Below, piece by piece: positions 57,654-60,313 of a DNA stretch of 60,313 nt. The notes under the pieces were generated by a model, which was not told where the DNA came from, ran no database searches, and saw only the letters and a program-made list of their open reading frames with translations. The first letter of the stretch is position 1. The number at the start of each line of letters is the position of its first letter. Position numbers and translations under genes: made by a program. Location: positions 1 through 60,313 of the forward strand of contig CAKTZI010000025.1 in NCBI GenBank assembly GCA_934635385.1, in the 5' to 3' direction. The stretch is from an uncultured Kiritimatiellota bacterium. Lineage in GTDB: Bacteria; Verrucomicrobiota; Kiritimatiellia; RFP12; UBA1067.

Positions 57654-58783
57654 GGAGGGGGTGTTCCGTGAAGGCAGACGAGAAGGCGAAGGGCCGCGCG
57701 CAGGCGGCGGACGACGGACGGGTCAAGTGGCGGGAGGTCTTCGGCGAACTCCGCGAGGAGCTGCGGAACGGCGCCTTTCCGCAGGACACCCCCCTGCCGT
57801 CGGAACGGGCCCTGTGCCGGAAATACGGAATTTCCCGCATCACGGTCGTGCGCGTCATGGACGAGCTGCGGAAGCAGGGGCTCGTCTGCCGCCGGCGCGG
57901 CAGCGGGACGTTCGCGACGAAGCTCGCCCGCGCGGAGGCGGGACGGCTCGGGCTCATCTGCCCGAGCCTCGCGTTCGGCGAGATCTTCGCGCCGATCTGC
58001 CAGTCGCTCGCGCGCTTCGCCCAGCAGGACGGCTACTCGTTCGTCTTCGGCGACATCTCGTCCCCCCAGCCGAGCCGGCGCGCGCACGAGGCCTGCAAGG
58101 TCGCGCGGATGTTCGTCGAGCAGGGCGTCGCGGGCGTCGTGCTCCAGCCGCTGGCGTTCCTGAAGACGCCGGCGCGCGTGACGCGGGAGATCCTGACGCT
58201 GTTCGCCGAGGCGGACATCCCGGTCGTGCTCGTGGACCGCGACATCGAGCAGACCGACGTGCCGCACGACTTCGTGGGCATCGACAACCTCGCGGCCGGA
58301 CGCGCGCTGGGCGCGCACCTGCTCGCGCGCGGCGCGAAGCGCATCCACTTCCTGATGCGCCCGAACTGCGCGTCCGTGATCCGGGACCGGCTGGACGGCG
58401 TGATGAGCGCGCTGGGCGCGAACCGTCCGAAGAACGCCGTCATCGTCGCCGAGCCGACGGACGTCGCGGCGCTGGAGCCCTGGTTCAGGCGGCGGCCGCG
58501 CCCGGACGCGGTGATCTGCGAGTCGGACTACGTGGCCGCGCAGTTCCGCAACACGCTCGACAGGTTCGGGCTGTCAGTTCCGAAGGACGTGCGGCTGGCC
58601 GGGTTCGACGACATCCGCTGCGCGGTCTCCACGACGCCGCCGCTGACGACGGTGCATCAGCCGTGCGAAGACCTGGCGCGCATGGTCTACCAGACGCTGC
58701 TCGACCGCATGCGCGACCCGTCGCTGCCGGCGCGGCGCATCCTGCTGGGCGCCCCGCTCGTCATCCGCGACTCCACGCGCTGA
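57650..58783 (+). CDS. GntR/LacI hybrid transcriptional regulator
   Basis: 377 residues. Residues about 28-95 are a GntR winged helix (FGELREELRNGAFP, PLPSERALCRKYGISRITVV, LVCRRRGSGTF). Residues about 100-370 are a LacI-type ligand-binding domain (RLGLICPSLAFGEIF, GVAGVVLQPLAF, IPVVLVDRDIEQTDVPHDFV, DAVICESDYVAAQF, VRLAGFDDIRC, LTTVHQPCEDLARM). The combination is that of AraR-like sugar repressors. The ATG overlaps the SDR stop (ATGA), so it is co-expressed with and perhaps autoregulates that operon. The operator is not identified. Confidence 0.88.
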   Translation: MRRGCSVKADEKAKGRAQAADDGRVKWREVFGELREELRNGAFPQDTPLPSERALCRKYGISRITVVRVMDELRKQGLVCRRRGSGTFATKLARAEAGRLGLICPSLAFGEIFAPICQSLARFAQQDGYSFVFGDISSPQPSRRAHEACKVARMFVEQGVAGVVLQPLAFLKTPARVTREILTLFAEADIPVVLVDRDIEQTDVPHDFVGIDNLAAGRALGAHLLARGAKRIHFLMRPNCASVIRDRLDGVMSALGANRPKNAVIVAEPTDVAALEPWFRRRPRPDAVICESDYVAAQFRNTLDRFGLSVPKDVRLAGFDDIRCAVSTTPPLTTVHQPCEDLARMVYQTLLDRMRDPSLPARRILLGAPLVIRDSTR

Positions 58784-58814
58784 CGAGTGTGCGTTTCTCC
58801 TCCTGCGGGACAGA

Positions 58815-59488
58815 CGTCCGCATTTTGGCCCGTCGGCCCGACAGATCGCGCGAACCGTCCTCCGAGGAATCGCCGCCATCGCCACACGTCAGTCTATCAG
58901 ACGTGACAAGCCATTCCCCTCGGCAAGATGCGTCTCTGCAAGCGAAAGCCCTGAGGCGATGGGCGATCCTCTCCGTCCTCTCGTGCGACTGTTGGCTCCT
59001 CCGGGCCAAAGGCGACTCGCGTCGCCGCACAGTACAAAACGTTACGTGAGGAGCGGGCGGGACGGCCAAGCGCCGAGCGGAGAGAGACGGGTGGACGCGG
59101 TTCGCCGCACGCGCCGCGAAGGGCGCGCGGGGCGAGAAGCCGGCTCCGCGGCGACGAAGCCCCGCACGGGGATTCGCGGATGCGGGCGGCGGGAGCGGAC
59201 GCCCGGTGAACGGCAGCGAGGCCGAGGACGGCCCGCAAGGCCGAAGGGCCGACGCGACGAACTCGACCAGGGATCGCCAACGCGGCGCGCTTCGGGGCCG
59301 TAGCGGGGCGGACCGCCTGCCGGACGAGGCGAGTTGGGCAGGACTGCGGCATGCGGCTGACCTCGCGGTCGCCGCACGGACGTCAGGACGCCCAAGTCGC
59401 CCGCCCGGAGGCGGGAGCACCGTTGCCCCGAAGCGCGCCGCACGTCGGCAAGCGACAGGATACGTGCGTCCGACGGGCCAAGATGCGG
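58815..59488. repeat. MITE-like intergenic element, copy C, with terminal inverted repeats
   Basis: The left end reads GTCCGCATTTTGGCCCGTCGG (58815 onward). The right end (59466-59488), reverse complemented, reads GTCCGCATCTTGGCCCGTCGG, so the ends are near-perfect inverted repeats of about 21 bases. Between them are 185 bases shared with copy B (24716-24900) and about 70 bases shared inverted with copy A (1535-1612). No convincing gene lies inside. It accounts for the 803-base gap between the regulator and ilvE genes. Confidence 0.78.
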
Positions 59489-59542
59489 ACGAATGTCCCA
59501 CAATGAAGGGCATGAAGAGCGTTTTGCGCTGATGCGCCGAAG

Positions 59543-59559
59543 ATTTGATATAATACGCG
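59543..59559 (+). promoter_or_regulatory. Extended -10 promoter of ilvE
   Basis: AGATTTGATATAATACGCGC, TATAAT at 59549-59554. A leader of about 25 bases with AAAGGA precedes the ATG. Confidence 0.78.
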
Positions 59560-59586
59560 CTGAATTTCTGAAAGGACAAGCCAACA

Positions 59587-60313
59587 ATGAAATCACCCAA
59601 GAAGGGCATCAAGTGGGACGAACTCGGGTTCGGGTTCTCCGACGTCAACTGTCACCTCCGCATGACCTGGAAGAACGGCAAGTGGTCGAAGCCGACGTTC
59701 GTCAAGGAGCCGTGGATCAGCATGCACATCGGCGCGGCCTGCCTCCACTACGGGCAGGAGTGCTTCGAGGGCATCAAGGCCTTCCGCCAGAAGGACGGCA
59801 AGATCGTCATCTTCCGTCCCGACGAGAACGCCAAGCGCATGTACCGCACGGCGGAGCGCACGTGCATGCCGCCGGTGCCGGTCGAGACGTTCGTCGAATG
59901 CTGCCGGGCGATCGTGAAGAAGAACGCCGAGTACGTGCCGCCGTACGGGACGGGCGGGTCGATGTACATCCGGCCGCTCCTGATCGGCACGGGCCCGCAG
60001 ATCGGCGTCGCGCCGGCGAAGGAGTACACGTTCATGATCATGGTCATGCCGGTCGGCGCCTACTACAAGGGCGGGCTGAAGCCGGTGCGCGCGGTGATCT
60101 TCGACCAGTGGGACCGCGCCGCGCCGCACGGCATGGGCGACGTGAAGGTCGGCGGCAACTACGCGGCGGGCATCTACGCGCACGAGAAGGCGAAGCGCGA
60201 GGGCTGGCCGGTCGAGCTCTACCTCGACGCGAAGACCCACAGGTACATCGAGGAGTTCGCGACGTCCAACTTCGCGGGCATCACGAAGGACGGCGTGTAC
60301 GTGACGCCCGACA
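59587..60313 (+). CDS. ilvE: Branched-chain amino acid aminotransferase (3' truncated by window edge)
   Basis: 242 residues are visible before the window ends, with no stop. Fold-type IV PLP enzyme motifs: LHYGQECFEGIKAFR (about 56-70), FRPDENAKRMYRTAERTCMP (about 78-97), YVPPYGTGGSMYIRPLLIGT, GDVKVGGNYAAG (about 182-193, the PLP Lys in KVGGNYA) and the start of EEFATSNFAGI. It transfers amino groups between Ile/Leu/Val and 2-oxoglutarate in the cytoplasm. The HYGQ and VKVGGNYA forms are those of the class II BCAT group. It has its own promoter directly downstream of the MITE-like element. Confidence 0.92.
   Translation, partial: MKSPKKGIKWDELGFGFSDVNCHLRMTWKNGKWSKPTFVKEPWISMHIGAACLHYGQECFEGIKAFRQKDGKIVIFRPDENAKRMYRTAERTCMPPVPVETFVECCRAIVKKNAEYVPPYGTGGSMYIRPLLIGTGPQIGVAPAKEYTFMIMVMPVGAYYKGGLKPVRAVIFDQWDRAAPHGMGDVKVGGNYAAGIYAHEKAKREGWPVELYLDAKTHRYIEEFATSNFAGITKDGVYVTPD

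Noticed and set aside
58784..59586. Possible structured RNA or hidden gene in the 803-base gap before ilvE
   Set aside because: The gap is explained by the repeat element; similar sequence occurs at two other unrelated loci and no riboswitch-like or tRNA-like fold was recognised.
1..60313. Prophage, integron or plasmid origin
   Set aside because: No integrase, capsid, terminase, replication initiator or att-like tRNA end was seen; repeats and scars do not by themselves indicate these.

Overview
The window is a GC-rich bacterial chromosome segment. It most resembles an uncultivated, probably gut- or rumen-associated member of the Kiritimatiellae/Verrucomicrobiota (PVC) group. That assignment is inferred from gene content alone: a Gram-negative outer-membrane barrel, large secreted LamG, TSP3 and SUMF1-type proteins, many secreted glycoside hydrolases, and sugar-sensing hybrid regulators. 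No rRNA or tRNA gene was recognised.

Layout. 1-1478: the end of a large surface protein and an OmpA-size beta-barrel. 1974-11185: housekeeping and metabolic genes on the plus strand, namely a mannitol-dehydrogenase-family (fructuronate reductase-like) enzyme, an AddB-like nuclease, NrnA-like DHH phosphoesterase, TruB, RibF, and an unusual XRE-HTH/cupin/acyl-CoA-synthetase fusion. 11247-19173: a rearranged block with a 1640-residue TSP3/nidogen-like/alpha-beta-hydrolase protein, a small AT-richer lipoprotein, a leftover C-terminal fragment of a second copy, and an alpha-galactosidase-like gene, part of whose paralogue survives as a scar at the other end of the block. 19338-24572 (minus): a GH5 lipoprotein, a Tat-exported metallophosphoesterase and a LamG protein containing a 20-G tract. 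A XylR-type regulator lies divergent to them. 26467-29948: xseB, a GHKL ATPase and EF-G. 30126-32324: decayed genes and small ORFs. 32341-43424: a carbohydrate cluster (double SUMF1 protein, GH5-GH13 fusion, GH78, GH92). 43473-46429 (minus): gene remnants, a broken DUF5696/GH101-like gene and a GH43. 46568-51051: accessory island with ~215 bp duplicated repeats, a six-zinc-module nuclease, a DUF4143 AAA ATPase behind a 23-bp tandem repeat, and 3' gene scars. 51107-60313: GH2 beta-galactosidase, QueA, PAS protein, RluA-type synthase, SDR, GntR/LacI hybrid regulator, and the start of IlvE.

The secreted enzymes together look like a toolkit for complex plant or host glycans (beta-galactose, alpha-galactose, rhamnose, mannose, arabinose/xylose-type linkages), with a uronate or polyol oxidoreductase inside the cell. 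The substrate is inferred.

Four patterns cut across the window. (1) Nearly every transcription unit begins with the same extended -10 element, close to TTTkGnTATAATnyGCG, often so close to the ATG that the mRNA would be leaderless. (2) Intergenic regions hold families of inverted-repeat elements, including a MITE-like family in three copies. (3) Short 7-mer-type repeats have been inserted in frame inside housekeeping and catabolic genes (addB-like, queA, lacZ-like). (4) At least eight genes survive only as 5'/3' scars or frameshifted remnants, which points to frequent internal deletion.
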